Assembly: GCA_026708185.1 (NCBI GenBank)
Contig: JAPOVK010000051.1
Coordinates: forward strand, 109,282-173,281
DNA length: 64,000 bases
Source of the DNA: Gammaproteobacteria bacterium
Lineage (GTDB): Bacteria > Pseudomonadota > Gammaproteobacteria > Pseudomonadales > Azotimanducaceae
Direction of reading: 5' to 3'
Position 1 is the stretch's first letter. Each line of letters starts with the position of its first letter. Of the stretch, positions 63,765-64,000 are shown piece after piece. Under the pieces are notes generated by a model. It saw only the letters and a list, made by a program, of their open reading frames with translations. It did no database searches and was not told the origin of the DNA. Both the position numbers and the translations under genes were made by a program.

Positions 63765-64000
63765 TCAACGACCCCGTCGCTCAAGCGCGTCCACGATCAA
63801 GTGCATCAGCTCGTCCGGCCTAGTCGTGATTCCGAATGCCCCGTCAGGCGTTCCCTTGGACTCGAGCACATAGTAGATAACCGGAGGCCCCAACGCGGCG
63901 TTTTTCAACACCGGCAGAAATCTGATGCCCGCATCGTCAATCTCCCCTCGCCTAATATCAGATAGCACAACGTCGTAGACACCTCCGTCCAACCGTTTCC
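63765..64000 (-). CDS. Receiver (CheY-like) domain protein, 5' part outside window
   Basis: Only the C-terminal part (about 78 codons) is in the window. YDVVLSDIRRG matches the phosphoacceptor strand of response-regulator receivers (Asp after LS), then GIRFLPVLKNAALGPPVIYY and GAFGITTRPDELMHLIVDAL correspond to the later alpha/beta units. The conserved lysine of receivers, usually in a K-P turn, is replaced (TTRPDEL), so it may be a degenerate receiver. It ends one base before the start of the next gene and forms one operon with it. Confidence 0.68.
   Translation of the reverse strand, partial: KRLDGGVYDVVLSDIRRGEIDDAGIRFLPVLKNAALGPPVIYYVLESKGTPDGAFGITTRPDELMHLIVDALERRGR

Overview
The window is GC-rich, densely packed bacterial chromosome. 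Several traits point to a gammaproteobacterium: rpmE and priA are divergent, with an FtsN-like SPOR protein just beyond priA (as in E. coli apart from missing genes between them); the glutamate-cysteine ligase is of the gammaproteobacterial type; there is an AcpH-type ACP phosphodiesterase and an ATP-dependent PEP carboxykinase. The many CoA-transferases, SDRs, a phytanoyl-CoA dioxygenase relative, a GMC oxidoreductase, a luciferase-like monooxygenase and a Rieske oxygenase suggest an aerobic heterotroph, possibly marine or host-associated (inference). I found no tRNA, rRNA or CRISPR array.

Layout. 1-1850: an AAA ATPase running off the left edge with an iteron-like control region, then an unrecognised gene. 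1881-8161: a CzcI-like leader protein and a CusCBA-type copper/silver efflux system. 8164-14276: a phytase-like lipoprotein, two overlapping family III CoA-transferases (one with an in-frame palindromic insertion), a GNAT, a Rieske oxygenase and an HpcH/HpaI aldolase. 14380-16003: two back-to-back toxin-antitoxin-like pairs (XRE plus nucleotidyltransferase; Phd plus PIN), each with its own repeat-type operator candidate. 16118-31158: luciferase-like oxidoreductase, SDR, a regulator divergent from an FG-GAP lipoprotein, acyl-CoA synthetase, GMC oxidoreductase, a phytanoyl-CoA dioxygenase relative with an altered metal site, a Sel1-like secreted protein, a heterodimeric ABC exporter and a VOC protein. 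31260-38153: cyclase, cation:proton antiporter with CBS domains, serine hydrolase, SDR, dienelactone hydrolase, histidine phosphatase and GYD protein. 38312-41731: CobS, CobT and a TmrB-like P-loop protein in one operon. 41808-53215: housekeeping genes (PriA, L31, M48 protease, AcpH, GshA, PckA) mixed with envelope proteins, ending in a second Sel1-like paralogue. 53290-56882: 2-hydroxyacyl-CoA lyase-like enzyme, VOC protein and sodium:solute symporter.

The right end is the accessory part. An AbiE-type toxin-antitoxin operon lies between two diverged copies of the symporter 3' end, and its toxin gene is interrupted by a small GC-rich insertion with an in-frame stop. An N-acyl-D-amino-acid deacylase follows, then a decayed IS256-family element, then a compact three-gene minus-strand operon running off the window: a receiver-like domain, a protein with weak ADP-ribosyltransferase-like features and an unknown helical protein. 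That operon and the AbiE cassette are the best candidates for undescribed defence or conflict biology here.

Functional links that can be proposed: an alpha-oxidation-like route (acyl-CoA synthetase, phytanoyl-CoA dioxygenase relative, 2-hydroxyacyl-CoA lyase) scattered over 33 kb; glutathione-related genes (GshA and a gamma-glutamylcyclotransferase-like protein) within 5 kb; and metal handling through Cus efflux and the CobST chelatase subunits. All identities rest on motifs and recalled family features, with no database search.
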